DNA from: Taudactylus pleione
Lineage: Eukaryota > Chordata > Amphibia > Anura > Myobatrachidae
NCBI GenBank assembly: GCA_031769625.1
Contig: JAUIMM010000015.1
Location: 28,674,501-28,738,500 of the forward strand
DNA length: 64,000 bases
Direction of reading: 5' to 3'
Below are positions 1 to 12,504 of the stretch, in pieces. Within the stretch, counting starts at the first letter, position 1. Every line of letters begins with the position of its first letter. Under the pieces are notes generated by a model, which worked only from the letters and a program-made list of their open reading frames with translations, was not told the DNA's origin and did no database searches. A program made the position numbers and the translations under genes.

Positions 1-102
1 TTAAAGGGATTGTGGTAATAAAAAATATATTCATATATATATTTTTAACTCCCATAGGTTGTGATGTTAGTAGTCTGTGACGGTGCACAGCTACTGGGCT
101 AT

Positions 103-626
103 GGGCCTGATTCAGCAAGGAATGGAAAGGAGAGAATGCACGCACTCAGCCCATGTTTCCACACTGCACATGCATCGCAATGGGAACTGCGAAAGCAGAG
201 ACTACGCAGACCGCTCGCAGAATAATTGACAGGAAGTGCTGTTTGTGGGTGGTGAAGGGGGGCGGGGTGATCGGATGAACGTAGGTGTGACAGTGCGCTG
301 GGACGGCGTTGCAGGGGTGTGTATAAATGATCCATTGCAATTCCATATGCAGCCTGAGGCCTCATAGCGTGACCTGAAGTTAGCAATTCCTGAGTGAGGT
401 CTACCCTGCCTTAACTGTGCGTATGGGTCCGATGTTACTCGATGTTATCGATTATTTCGCTGTGTTGCCCAAGTATATGGATGTGTGTAAGGTGAAGTGG
501 GCGTCCTTATGGTAAGCTGTGATCGCAATGCGATTGCAAACATTTGCATTTCACCTCTAATATTAGCAACTGCGGTGCGTGCGTTCTAGCAGAATAGCGA
601 TCCTTGCTGAATCCTGAATCAGGCCC
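103..626. mobile_element. PIF/Harbinger-like MITE, GGGCCTGATTCAG ends
   Basis: GGGCCTGATTCAGCAAGGA at left, TCCTTGCTGAATCCTGAATC and AGGCCC at right, with TAT flanking both sides. Interior is rich in GCGATCGCAAT-like palindromes. It is an inverted relative of the copy at 20518. Confidence 0.8.
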
Positions 627-861
627 TATGAATGGTGCTTGAACTCAGGGAAAAGCCATACTTGGCATAAAATTTAAAGAAAGAATTCAATACATTAACA
701 AGCACAGTGTCGGACTGGGACCACCTGGGGAATGCAGTGGTAGGGGCCCATGCTTAAGGGGTTGGTCATCCACCAAAGAGGGTGTGGCTAGCCACTACAG
801 ATGTTTGTCTAACATTTGCCAAATGCAAAAACAAGATTAGGCGCTAATGAATAAAAGGAAG

Positions 862-891
862 ATATATATATGTATATATATATATATATAT
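862..891. repeat. (AT)n microsatellite
   Basis: AT dinucleotides with one TG interruption; a similar run lies at about 1096-1113. Confidence 0.9.
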
Positions 892-1194
892 TCTTGCCGT
901 CAAATTACCAAAATATTTTTAATTAATAGCAGCAAAATTACATGTGTGCTTGTTAATACACACCTACACCATCACTTAATATGGTGTACCAAAGACATAC
1001 AAAGAAAAAAAGTCTATTTGCGCTGATAAAACACCATTAATCTATAATTATAAAATAAAATAATCAAGGGGTCTGATGTTCACTAAAAAAAATAAATATA
1101 TATATATATATATTTGTTGATATATTCTATATGCAATGTATATTTATTCAGACTAGAATATGACTAGCCATATTGCAAACATGTATATTTGAGG

Positions 1195-1417
1195 GTGTGA
1201 GCAAAAATGTGTGTTGAACCCGTGGTTAGGGGGCCCTAACCACAGTTTGGGCGCCTTAACCAGGACTTCAGATGGGTTTAGCCATTTTACATGGCTAAAC
1301 CCGGTCTAATAGTGCGTAAAGACCATGATAATTAATGGGCACCCAGAACAATTGAATTGCAACTCTGGGCACCCATTAATTATTGCTGCCAACAAAACAA
1401 TTGAATCACCCCCAATG
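1195..1417. repeat. cluster of three successive hairpins, likely a MITE right half
   Basis: Stems: GTGGTTAGGG/CCCTAACCAC (1222-1243); GGGTTTAGCCAT/ATGGCTAAACCC (1274-1302); and a 20-bp stem with 18 pairs from ATAATTAATGGGCACCC (1328-1347 with 1364-1383). The segment ends in CAATTGAATCACCCCCA, like the TTCAAT-type MITE ends elsewhere. Confidence 0.65.
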
Positions 1418-3652
1418 TGTTTCATTGCAGCCTCTCCTACCTCTGTGCTATGATAGCAATCATGTCCCCGTCCTTGGCCCTGCCACGCCCTTCACATGAA
1501 AAAGAAGTGGTATTGGGTTAGGTAAGTGGTCTAATCTTCATGTAGTCCAGGATGGCTCACCTAATTTTGTAAGTCTCCCTATATGCAATACTGTTAAAGG
1601 AGTTCTATTGTATATAAAAGTGCAATACTTGATGTCGTAAACTGATATTAGATTTTGATGATGCTTTAGATAAGAATCATGAAAATGAATATACGCTTGT
1701 ACAGTATATTTTCACTGCTATGTATCCCTGGCTGTAATAATGTTAAGTTGACATGAAACGATATATGAGCAAATATACAAAACAAATTTCCTTTAGATGA
1801 AAAAGAAATGTTTGTCATCTCTGAGTCCACTTATATCTTCATCACAAGCGCAGCATAAATACATGTGCATTTTAAGGGATCATTCACAAGCGAAAGGGAA
1901 ATGACGCAGCTGTGCATCCTAATCCCCAGGTTTATGGGAAGACTCAAAGACTTCTGTGTAAAAGTCTGATCAGGTTTCAAGCCATAGAGCAGCCTTAGGT
2001 CCTGAGCCTGACAGTAAAGACGGGAAGGTGTCTGAGAGAAGTCGGGTTGGGTAACGAGCTTGGAGCCATGCCAACATTGCACATAAGTTCAACGATACCC
2101 ATCTATCAGTGACAAGCCAAGAAATCCATACCAAGAAACAGACAAGTACAGCCACCCGCTGATAGTACACATGTAGGAAACCCAACTCCTGGGAATTCTC
2201 TCTTCAACAGAGAAGTTGCAAGGTGCTCTGGTAGCAGAAGGCTCATTGCTTAGTCATTTTCTGAAATCTGTGATGTACATTATTAATGTTAACTTCATTT
2301 TAAGGACAGCTTACACCCATCCCGCTTTATTGCACAGTCCAGGCAAGTTAATACACAAAAAATACCTTTTTTTTTACCTGTAAATAGTATAATCTTGATT
2401 TTCTTGCAGCTGAGTGGGTTATAGGCCTCAAACATGGATATAAAAAAAAAAAAACAACCCAGCTCAGTCGCTATCTGCACCTGGAAACATTGTGTCAAGT
2501 GCCGGCTTCCTTACAGGAGACTCCCAGGGTCTTGTGAGGGGCAGGGCTCCCTGTAACAGAACACTATCTTGTTCTATATATAAAAACACAAGGTCAAGTA
2601 CATCTATTGTTCCCCGTCACTCCTCTTCACGGCACGTATGATTATAAAATAGTTATAAATAATTTTATGCTGTGCTTGCTGTCAAATGTTTAAATAAATA
2701 GGCCTCTTCAATGAATAGGAAGTTGTTGATTGGTACCTTTTTGAAAATAGCCTCAAACATTACAGGCGACTATTTAAAATGATTGCTGGAATTAAAATGA
2801 TCTCCCCTCATTTGACTGATAAATGCCACGTTTACACATGGCTGCGGAAGCACAAATACCAGGGGCGCTCAAGCACCCACATAGCTGGCTCTCATGGTCC
2901 CAGACTATATTCTGCCTTTTAATCCAATATTCTGAATTTTGATTATTGAGAGAGAAAGCAAAAAAAGCTTTACAGGCTTGGCTACTAAATTTACATTTTG
3001 TACAAATCAATACTATCATATTCCAATTATATTAGCATAAGTAATATACAGTACAAACATTTTATTATAACCTGGAATTCTGCCTACTGAATGCTATTTC
3101 ACCAGGGCCTGTGCAATTACACGCGCTGCGCACACGCATCAGGCATGCACTCAGAGCGGGTTCCAGTTGCTCAGAAATCCCCCGTGGGAGTGGGGTGGTT
3201 GAGAGTCAAAGCAAGATTGAGTCCTTCCGAATGGCTGGTCCTTCACCTGGGATCAGCCACCTTACTGTAGGCCACAGATCACCTTGATCTGTGTCTCCCG
3301 GTCCTGTGTGCTCGACCATATAACCCTGCTAACCACATGTCACACATGAACTACACATGTCAAGTGGTGCACACCAAACATGTGACATACTGACAGCAGA
3401 GGAGTGATGTGCACAGAAGAGTCTGACAGTGCTGTATGAAAAAAGGTTAGTGCAAAAGAAGAGGGGGCTTATATTGTTATAGAAGTAAATATTGCATTAT
3501 GTTAAACTGTATATGAAACATTTTCTCTGTTCATTTCTTTTTGTTAAGCTGTCCTTACTGATGCTACACACACAAATACTCAGCAGTACTCACTTGTAGT
3601 TACAGACCAATCAATTGTATGAGTCCATAAAGATGTTCTCAATGACTGTCTG
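1418..3652. other. intron 2 stretch, no gene seen
   Basis: AT-rich, with no inverted-repeat ends recognised. A 36-nt splice-flanked segment near 2520 was examined and rejected as a collagen exon. Confidence 0.5.
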
Positions 3653-4388
3653 TGGGTACACACTATACAGATATACTGTATCTGCAGATTGGAACAGCCA
3701 TCATCTGTGTCTGGCTGCGGGTCCGGTGGCCAGGGGGCGTGTCCCGTCCCCCTGCCCGCAGCTGCCGCTGTGTGTGTACGGGCGGTCTGCAGATCACCCG
3801 TACACACTTGCCGATGGACGGATATGTCTGCAGACCATTCGTACACACTTGCCGATATGTCTGCAGACCACCCGTACACACTTGCCGATGGACTTATATG
3901 TCTGCAGACCATTCGTACACACTTGCCGATGGACAGATATGTCTGCAGACCGCCCGTACACACTTGCCGATGGACAGATATGTCTGCAGACCACTCGTAC
4001 ACACTTGCCGATGGACAGATATGTCTGCAGACCACTCGTACACACTTGCCGATGGACAGATATGTCTGCAGACCTCCTGTACACACTTGACGATGGACAG
4101 ATATGTCTGCAGACCGCCCGTACACACTTGCCGATGGACAGATATGTCTGCAGACCACCCGTACACACTTGCCGATAGCCAGATATGTCTGCAGACCCCT
4201 CGTACACACTTGCCGATAGCCAGATATGTCTGCAGACATATCTGTCCATCGGCTGTGCAGCACAGCCAATGCGATATGTCGGTTAATGACGACGTTCACT
4301 GACATATCGCGGGTACACACTGGCCGACATGCAGCAAATATATTGGCCGATCAATTGATCGGCCAATATATCTGTCAGTGTGTACCCA
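3653..4388. mobile_element. MITE carrying an internal 41-bp satellite
   Basis: Terminal inverted repeats TGGGTACACACTATACAGAT (left) and ACAGATATAT-like sequence ending CAGTGTGTACCCA (right). The right half contains CCGATCAATTGATCGG inside a longer palindrome (4342-4375). The same right half recurs at 62547-62707 without the satellite. No coding capacity. Confidence 0.8.
3785..4236. repeat. 41-bp tandem repeat, 11 units
   Basis: GTACACACTTGCCGATGG begins at 3800, 3841, 3874, 3915, 3956, 3997, 4038, 4079, 4120, 4161 and 4202. The period is 41 except one unit of 33 that lacks GGACRGAT. Each unit holds CTGCAGACC and a copy of the GTACACAC terminal motif. Large overlapping open frames on both strands here come only from the repeat. 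Confidence 0.95.
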
Positions 4389-7232
4389 GACAGTATTATT
4401 TGTGAATCCTGATGTGAGATGTGATAATATTATACAGATCTACACTGAGCTATAGGGATATGAATTCCTGTCAGTATGCTTGGCTTGCTTTATATTTGCT
4501 TTGGTAATAAATTGCTCTGATCAGGTATTAAATTGCATTTTGTTTCAGAGGAATTAAGAACTTAATAAAAATGGGTTTAAATAATATGCAGCGAGTCATT
4601 GTACAAATGCATGAAAATGCATTACTATTAATTTAATGGTGCAGTTAGGGTAGGGCTGGTGAGACATCTGGTGGTGTGGTCACTGGTGGGAGTGTGGCTA
4701 TACCCCTGTGGGATGTACATTCCTGTGGTGTGTGCAGCCTCACAACAGGGGGCGTGGTTGAGGCATTGCACGGGAAGGTGGTGTTATGACGCCCTGAACA
4801 CTTGATTGTACTCACACATCCCCCTACGCACCCCTGTTGAGGGTAAAGATAATCATTTAATAGTTGGCGTGAGCTAAGAACTTATTGGTGGGGTGATGGA
4901 GGCAGCTATTTTAGGAGGCAGCAGGGCCTATTAATTTAGGGTGCTTGTGCACAAGCGCGGCTTCTAGGGACTGCATCAGCTGCAGCCCCTAGGTGACGGG
5001 TTCGGCTGACGGCAAGGCAGGGGAGTGACTCTCCACTGGAAGCATGTTCTCTGTTCATCATGTTCCAGACTGGCAGTCCCAGAGGGAAATAACAAATCCT
5101 TCTGAGACTGCCTGTCCTGTGTGTGATTAGCAGATAGTGCTCCCCGTGGGAAGTCATTGCCAGTGTAGCCGATGCACACGGACCACAACTGGCTCATTGT
5201 AGGAGGCAGAAGAATTGCTGTATTAACTAATCTGTTAATAAATCTGCAAAATAAGTATCTAAATTAAAATTTGGACCAAAATAATTCCCAGCACAGCCAT
5301 GATTTTCCTTGGTATGTATAAGCTGGATTTTGAATGCCTATAGTTATAACTCAAGATGTAATGGTTATGGAATATCTATATCATTCAACAGAAATGTCCA
5401 ATAAATATACAAAAAAAGAAGAAAACCCAGAACAAATTCAGAATACTGAACAGCATTATGCTAATTTGTTATTTTATTAGTATTAGGGCTTGTAGGATAC
5501 ATTTCAAAAGCGCATAAATTCCTTGTCCCTGGATTGTGCTTTGCTGTATGAACCTCAGGTGCATGGAGTTGCTGCTGGAACTTAGAATGTGTCACATTCC
5601 AAACAGATGAGGCCGAGGTTAAGTAAGAAAATGAGAAAAAGGGCTTTGGATGACAGGTGCACTGCAAGACATGTATGTATCACCACTGACTGTGGAGGAG
5701 GGCTATACAGTATATGCATAAGAGGTTCACGGCACCCATACAATTCATTATATTTCTCCTACGTGAAAGCAAATAATCATATCCCAGTTGTAAAGTGCAA
5801 CAAAATATGCTAGTGCTATATAAATAAATGTTAATTAATACCAAAAAGTTGTTACTTATATTTCCTTTTAACAGAATATTTAAGAAAAATTTAATTAAAA
5901 ATAAGTGTTCTATAACTGAAAAAAGGTTATTAGAAACCTACAGTATGTAGACTGAGATCAGCTAATTATATTTTGAGATAATGGCACAAAGTGTTTATTG
6001 AACTTAAGTTATTACAGTCCTATTTCCTGCAGTTACAATAATATGAAAGTTGCCACCATATTACCAGGGGAAACATGAATATGTCAATCCTTCCCATGGG
6101 AATAATCATTTCCAAGTTATATTCAGTGTTCAGCAGCAGCTGCCATTTAATCGACCACAGTGCGACAATTGTTACAGTAACTAATAAGGTCATAATATAT
6201 GTATTTTTGCACATAATTAGAACATATCTATAATTTCTGCCAGGTATTGGAGTAGGAAAATTGTTACCATGTGAAACAGCAACTAATAATTGTAGATAAT
6301 ATTCAGGAGTTAAACATAATATAATTGTCTGCGGATATAGACAAAAATCAAATCCTGGAGAACACTAGCGCAGGAAAGAGATTAATCCAAAGACGGGGTC
6401 TAGGAACGCTTGGCTCTCTCCCTCCTGTTTTCTTAGTACAAATTGCCCTTCTGTGTCTTACGTGAGTGGTGATTTGCATTGTTAAAGAGTCAGGAAGAAC
6501 TTCTGAATGAAAAGATTTAAGCAGTTACTTCCCCAATTTGTCAATGTTTTTGTAATCCTCTACATGCACATTGTATGCACATTTTAAACTGAGTGAAGTG
6601 TTGTAGTTTATTCACAAGTTGTATGTGTATGAATATATAGTTTGCTCATATAGCACCACCAATATATGGAGAGTTTTATAAAATTATAAGTTCCGGGCAA
6701 AGAATAAAATGTCACAGTTCATGCAGCAGTATCAGGAGGTAATGGTAAGATTTGTAGGCTATACTGACTATGATTGGTCATTTAAGTGATCAAAACAGTA
6801 GTTTCATAGTGATCCATATAGCAGTGCTTACAGAGGCTGAGCAATATTCTCATAACAGGCACAGGGCTGACATGTGGCTCTGTCAGTTGCTGCCCCATGG
6901 CGCTTGCTTCTGACTAGCAGCCAGGATCACTGCTGCTGCGTCGACTCAATGTCCTTCAGACGTTCCAGACAGGCACACTGCAGTCTGTGCAACTGATTAG
7001 AGTATCCCCGAAATGCTCCAGTGAGTGCTACAGTTACCAGTGCTGACGGTTCCATGCGATGTAATGACGTTGGGCGCTAAGGGGGTGGGCCGGCACATGG
7101 TGCATTGAACCTTGTCGTGGCTCAGGATGGAGGGCATGGATTTTATGGCCAGAACAATATCTTGTCACACTGGTGTCTTAAATTGCTTACTTGTTTGCTT
7201 TTAAATAATGACACTGAACTAACATCATAATC
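4389..7232. other. intron 2 stretch, no gene seen
   Basis: Contains a GT-rich block (4620-4800) that may be an old repeat and the short LINE tail at 5785. Otherwise nothing recognisable. Confidence 0.5.
5785..5832 (+). mobile_element. LINE 3'-tail fragment
   Basis: 'tgtaaagtgcaacaaaatat', then 'gctagtgctatataaataaa', resembles the last bases of L2/CR1 elements. Very short. Confidence 0.45.
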
Positions 7233-7240
7233 CTGTAGAG

Positions 7241-7425
7241 CAGTGATTCCCAACCACGGTCCTCAAGGCACACTAACAGTCCTGGTTTTAGTGATATCCA
7301 TGCTTAATCACAGATGGTTAAATCAAAATAACTGAGGTACTAATTAAATCACCTGTGCCCAGCTATGGTTAGCCTTAAAACCTGGACTGTTAGTGTGCCT
7401 TGAGGACCGTGGTTGGGAACCCCTG
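7241..7425. mobile_element. small hAT MITE with exact target duplication
   Basis: Starts CAGTGATTCCCAACCACGGT and ends TTGGGAACCCCTG. Flanked by CTGTAGAG at 7233-7240 and 7426-7433. Termini (CAGTG, TTCCCAACC) are those of Charlie-like hAT elements. Length 185 bp, no ORF. Confidence 0.92.
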
Positions 7426-8194
7426 CTGTAGAGAATGTGAACCATCCTGGCAGGCCAACTGGAAACCCTATTGCCATAATAATTTCTTAATAGCCAAAAG
7501 TATTAACATAGCCATTTTAGCCTGTGCTTCTCAAGTGAGACCACAAGAGGAATTTAATGCGTCTACTCTATAGTCGTAATCCCAGCACCTGTCATTAGGG
7601 ATGCAGAGTCAATTCATTCAATACACTTGCCGCATTTTTCTGCCTAAGAGAATTCTCTACACAAACACATCAGAAGGGATTGTCACTAACCATCATTGAG
7701 GGTGACTACATTAACAAATATGACTTTAGATGGAAGCCATGAGGATGGGATTAAGGCAGTGGGGAGCAGTTACATCCATGATTGTTTCATCAATTTTATC
7801 TCATTAGTTTAAAAAAGTACAGTAAGCTTTAAAAAATTTGCCCAGGATAACATGCCTGAGATGGGAGTGAATTTATTGCAAGCACATATACAGTACCAAT
7901 GTAATGTGTTTCTTTTGCCATCCTTACAATACTACTGCATTATGCATTTGTTTCCTTTTAGCTGATATAAAAAAAACGAAAAAGTGGCTGCCTCTAGGCA
8001 CAAATTATTATCCATAAATATACTACTAACTTATTTAATGCACTACAAAGCAGGTTACATCCAACACACATTTATTTTTAACAGTTGCAAACCCAGCGTG
8101 ACTGCACACAGTACAAAAACTGATATCCTTTAGATAAAAGTATTTTACTCTCAAATAACTATCTCTTCATAAATATAAAACCTGTACAAATGGG

Positions 8195-8199
<5 letters not shown>

Positions 8200-8238
<39 letters not shown>
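8200..8238. repeat. (AAT)n microsatellite
   Basis: About 12 AAT units. AAATA-rich simple sequence continues at 8420-8455. Confidence 0.9.
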
Positions 8239-8240
<2 letters not shown>

Positions 8241-9610
8241 TTTGTACAGGTTCTGCTAAAATAAACAATAAAATAAATCAAATGTATTTAATTTATTTTA
8301 GTTTAGTGGATTAAATATACAAAATATTACAAATTATATATTACATTGTAATATGGTAAAAAAAAAAAAAAACATCCAATTTAGGCTGCCCTGCAAGACA
8401 AGATTTACACTTCAATCACCAATAAATAAATAAATACATAAATAATTAAATAAATAACAAAACATGCAAAAACATATTACTTTGCACAATTAATAAACAT
8501 TTACTTCCCTAATAGCAGAGCAAATAGCATACTAAAAGTAACAGCATACACTACATAAAACTACAGTATATTGCAATATGATAAGTGTTTCCCATTTGGA
8601 TATATACAGAACATGTTAAAATGTAATTTCCTAACAGTACAGACAATCCATTTAAACTAGTGGACCTAGAGTAAATGCAATGAGCCAAGTAGATACAGTG
8701 GCATGTTGGCTACACAGATGTAGGTGCTCCATACATAGACCCAATTAAAAAAAAAAGTAAATTTAATTATAATTTTTAAATGCAAGGGGGGAATTAAATT
8801 GTTTTTAGATGCCAATTCTTTTTCCAATGGAAGCGAGTTGCATGGGCACCCATTACTTATCACGTATGATGATAAGCGTCTAAACCCATGCAAACTACTG
8901 GATGCAATGCATGTGGGCACCCAAAAGTCTAACTTTGGTTGGATTTCTGCCTGCCACCTCAGGATGGTGAAAACAGAAATAATGGGCGGCCCTCACACCC
9001 TTCTGCACAAACAATGTTGCTCCTGGTCACTTTAGACGGGAGCTGCGGCAGTGCTAAACAATTCAATTCCTGCCAAAATATTACTGTGTTCACAGACTGA
9101 AGTTCACCATTCTCATTCCCTGTTCGCAAAAACAAAAACAAAAAAACCCCAAAAACAACAAATCACTTTTAACTTGTGGTGAATTACTTTAGGGGTGTAA
9201 TTATGGCTCAATAGATGTTTCCATGACCCCAATAGTGTCAATCTTGTGTTTCTGAAGTGCTAAGCCACCAACAAACTCCCTATCCTAGACACACCAGAAA
9301 TACTGTGTGCACCAGAAGCACTTGATTCTAGTGTATGCCTTAACTGATTGCAGGATAGTGGCACAGTCCTGCGATATCGGGACAGTAGGGAGAGGTATTA
9401 ATAATGCTTATTAATCTCAATATCAAGTAATAACAGGAGATAGATACATTATAGCAAGTTTATTATTGTCCAATAAAAGTATGCAGAAACAAAATTCCGC
9501 ATGCTAAGTGAAAAGAAAATATGTTCTTGCCAAGAAAATAAAATATTCTTCTAGATGTACTGTAGATGAAAAATATAAGTAGTTATTGCATACAAGGGCA
9601 GAACACTTAC

Positions 9611-9656
9611 ATTTTCTTTTTATTTGCAGCAGCAGCAGTGACAATCAGGACATTTC
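9611..9656 (-). other. candidate cryptic exon in col13a1 intron 2
   Basis: 46 nt between TTTCTGTAG| and |GTAAGTGT on the minus strand, both good splice signals. Spliced to exon 2 (phase 1), the junction would restore a Gly codon and the frame stays open (GNVLIVTAAAANKKK). The sequence has no Gly-X-Y pattern and its length would shift the frame of the next exon. A real coding role is unlikely. Confidence 0.2.
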
Positions 9657-10456
9657 CTACAGAAATAAAAAACAGAGCACATATGCTCTCCATTGGCCTA
9701 AAGTACATATAGTACACTTAGATGCTCTTCTTATAATCTCTTGTCACTAGTGCTCATATACTATATTTTGAAATGAACCAAAATCATTCAGTTCACAACT
9801 GTTTAAAGAAAATTTACTATAAGCAAAACTGCATTGAAATACTTTAATAAAATGAAAACATGAGAATTATAAATGTTAAATATTGCACACCATAAACTTT
9901 GTTATATAAACCACATAGGTTAACTTAGCCAACTTTCAAGTCAACTCATTCGTTTTAAACATTGACAAGATATGTTACTTTATTGTCATCATTACAATTA
10001 ACATAAATAAAAACACATTGTGCTTTGTAAAAAAAAAAAATCCCAAATGAAATAGCAAATGAGAGCAAACCCCATGACAGCTGGGATAACTGGGCCAGAC
10101 TTAAATCACCAAGGGGCCTATTCATCATACCATAAATGGCCCGTGAAACATGCAGAAATGCTAGTTTACGCATATTATTATTATTGTTATCATTTATTTA
10201 TATGGCGCCACAAGTGTTCCGCAGCGCCTTACAAAGTACATAAACAAATAGGTTGACCAGTGACTTACAGTACAATGCAGTACAGGACAAGGACATGGAT
10301 AATATACATTGCTATATTAGCGACCATAACACCCAGATAAGCAACAGAGCAAAGTAACCAAGTGTTAGGTGCTCTAGTGGGGAGTAAGAAGTAGATGAAA
10401 ATGAAGTAAGGAGAAGCACAAGAGGGTAGTGGGCCCTGCTCGTAAGAGCTTACATT

Positions 10457-12490
10457 CTAAAGAGGAGGGGCAGACAAACAGGTGTGACATAGATGGGGTA
10501 GGCAGGGAGGAAGGAGTAAGTAGCAGCAAGTTAAGATGAGAGTTGGAAGGTTTTGATAAAATAGTGGGTCTTGACAGCCCGTTTGAAGGATTGTAGAGAG
10601 GTGGAGAGTCTGATGGGGAGGGATAGAGTTCCAAAGGCGGGGGGCAGCACGGGCAAAATCTTGGAGGCGGGAGTGGGAGGAAGTAATCAATTGGCTTGAG
10701 AGGCAGCGTGCATTTGTTGAACAAAGAGGGCAGACAGGAGAGTGAAGGGAGATGAGGTCCGAGATGTAATTGGGAGAGAACCTTGAATTGGGTTTTGAAA
10801 GGAGAGGGGAGCCAGTGGAGAGCTTGTAGGAGAGGGGAGGCAGATGTAGAGCATTTGGAGAGGAAGATGAGCTGAGCAGCAGCATTGAGGACTGACTGGA
10901 GAGGGGAGAGAAGGGAGTTGGGATGTTACAGTAGTCCAATCTGGAGATGACCAATGAGTGTATGAGGGTTTTAGTGGCATCCTGGGTGAGAAAGGGTCTA
11001 ATCTTGGAAATATTTTAAAAATGATAATGACAGGACTGCAAGAGATTATGGATATGTGGTTTGAATGAGAGGGAGGAGTCCAGGATAACTCCAAGACAGC
11101 ACACTTTGGGGCTAGAGGAGATAGTTATGCCATCAATTGATATGGAAATGGTGGGACATGCGGTTATGTTGGGGGGTGGGAAAATGATCATCTCAGTCTT
11201 GGACATATTAAGTTTAACAAATCGCTGTGACATCCAGGAAGATATAGCAGAGAGGCAGTTGGAGAAGCGAGTGAGGATAGAGGGGGAGAGGTCAGGGGAG
11301 GAAAGGTAGATCTGAGTATCATCAGCATAGAGATGATATTGGAGGTCAAAAGAGCTGATGAGATCACCTAGTGAGTACGTATAGAGTTAGAATAGGAGAG
11401 GTCCAAGAGCAGATCCTTGGGGAACACCAACTATAAGGGGGGGGGGGAAGAGGAGTCATGAGAAGAGATAGAGATGGATTGGTCAGAAAGATAGGAGGAT
11501 AGCCAGGAGAGGGCAGTGTCACGTAGACCAAGGGAGTGAAGGATTTGCAGAAGGAGAGGGTGGTCCACAGTGTTAAAAGCAGCAGAGAAGTCAAGGAGAA
11601 TGAGCAGAGAGAAGTGGCCCTTGGATTAAGCAGCAAAGAGGTCCACGCTGACTTTTGTGAGGGCAGTTTCAGTGGAGTGGAGAGAACGGAAGCCAGACTG
11701 AAAAGGGTCAAGGAGGGAGTGGGAGGAAAAAAAGGTGGTAAGGTGATTGTAAACAACACGCTCAAGGAGTTTAGAGGAAAATGGGAGGAGAGAGATGGGT
11801 CGGTAGTTGGAGAGAGTGTTAGGATCAAGGGAAGGTTTTTTAAGAATGGGGGAGACAAGGGCATGTTTGAATGCAGAAGGGACAGTGTTTGATGATAGGC
11901 AGAGATTAAGGAGGTGGGCAAGATGGGCGCAGGCAGGAGAGAGGTAGCGGAGGAGATGTGAAGGGATAGGGTTAAGGGGGGAGGTGGAAGATGGGGAGGA
12001 CCGGATGAGGGACATGGATGTCAGAGTCTGTGGAATATGATATCATGACGTATGGAGTCAATTTTAGATGTAACGTAGGTAGCAAAGTCAAGGGCAGAGA
12101 GTGAGGAGGGGAGGCGAGGAGGGGGTGGGTGGAGGAGAGAGTTGAAGGTGGCGAAGAGATGCTAGGGATTTGAGTACTGAGAGGAGATGAGGTTCTTGAA
12201 ATATGACTGTTTAGAGAGGGAAAGGGCAGCACTGTAGGATGACAGCATAAATTTGAAATGGAAAAAATCTGACTTTGAGCGTGATCTTCTCCACTGTCAT
12301 TCGGCAGTTCGTGAACACTTTTGCAGGTATCTGGTGCACTTAGAATGCCAGGGTTGAGATGTGGATCTGTGAGGGTGAATAGTGATCGCCAGAGCAACAG
12401 AGTGCAGAGCAGAAGTAAGGGAGGTATTGTATAGGGAAGTGGCTTTTTCAGGGCAGGAGAGAGACAGGATAGGGGAGAGAAGTGAGTCAT
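10457..12490 (-). pseudogene. L2 reverse transcriptase, broken by frameshifts
   Basis: Conserved blocks appear in order on the minus strand but in different frames: [20 protein letters not shown] and [20 protein letters not shown] (about 11640-11820); VGVPQGSALGPLL (about 11400-11435); the catalytic [10 protein letters not shown] with YADD at 11318-11329; [14 protein letters not shown] (about 11170-11215); [18 protein letters not shown] (about 11040-11100); and VISRLDYCN (about 10925-10954). These are hallmarks of L2/CR1 reverse transcriptases. At least three frame changes are needed to connect them, and a run of 10 or more G (C on the coding strand) at about 11437-11449 marks one break. Confidence 0.85.
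11318..11329 (-). other. YADD catalytic box of the L2 reverse transcriptase
   Basis: The minus strand reads TATGCTGATGAT, Tyr-Ala-Asp-Asp, followed by TQIYLS. This is the metal-binding active-site motif of reverse transcriptases. Confidence 0.9.
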
Positions 12491-12504
12491 TTCTTTAGGT
12501 TACG

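Larger units (their letters stand above)
7434..10165. other. intron 2 stretch, no gene seen
   Basis: AT-rich with several microsatellites (8200, 8420) and A-runs. One cryptic exon candidate at 9611. No other feature. Confidence 0.5.
10166..12496 (-). mobile_element. 5'-truncated L2-clade LINE
   Basis: Minus-strand element about 2.3 kb long. Its 3' end (low coordinates) is the L2-type tail GGCGCCATATAAATAAATGATAA plus ATT repeats, preceded by the 'aagctcttacgagcagggccc' type 3' untranslated region. Upstream lie reverse-transcriptase segments. The endonuclease domain that should come first is missing, and the sequence stops abruptly at about 12496 against another element. This is the usual result of incomplete target-primed reverse transcription. 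Frame breaks show that it is dead. Confidence 0.85.

Noticed and set aside
2521..2556. 36-nt segment with acceptor and donor, phase-compatible with col13a1 exon 2
   Set aside because: Only two of four expected glycines are in register, and the acceptor has a weak pyrimidine tract.
3580..4320. Overlapping ORFs of up to 246 codons on both strands
   Set aside because: They come from the 41-bp tandem repeat. Since 41 is not a multiple of 3, the frames rotate and all look open. No domain is present.
10374..12490. Plus-strand ORFs within the L2 region
   Set aside because: Shadows of the minus-strand reverse transcriptase. All conserved motifs are on the minus strand.
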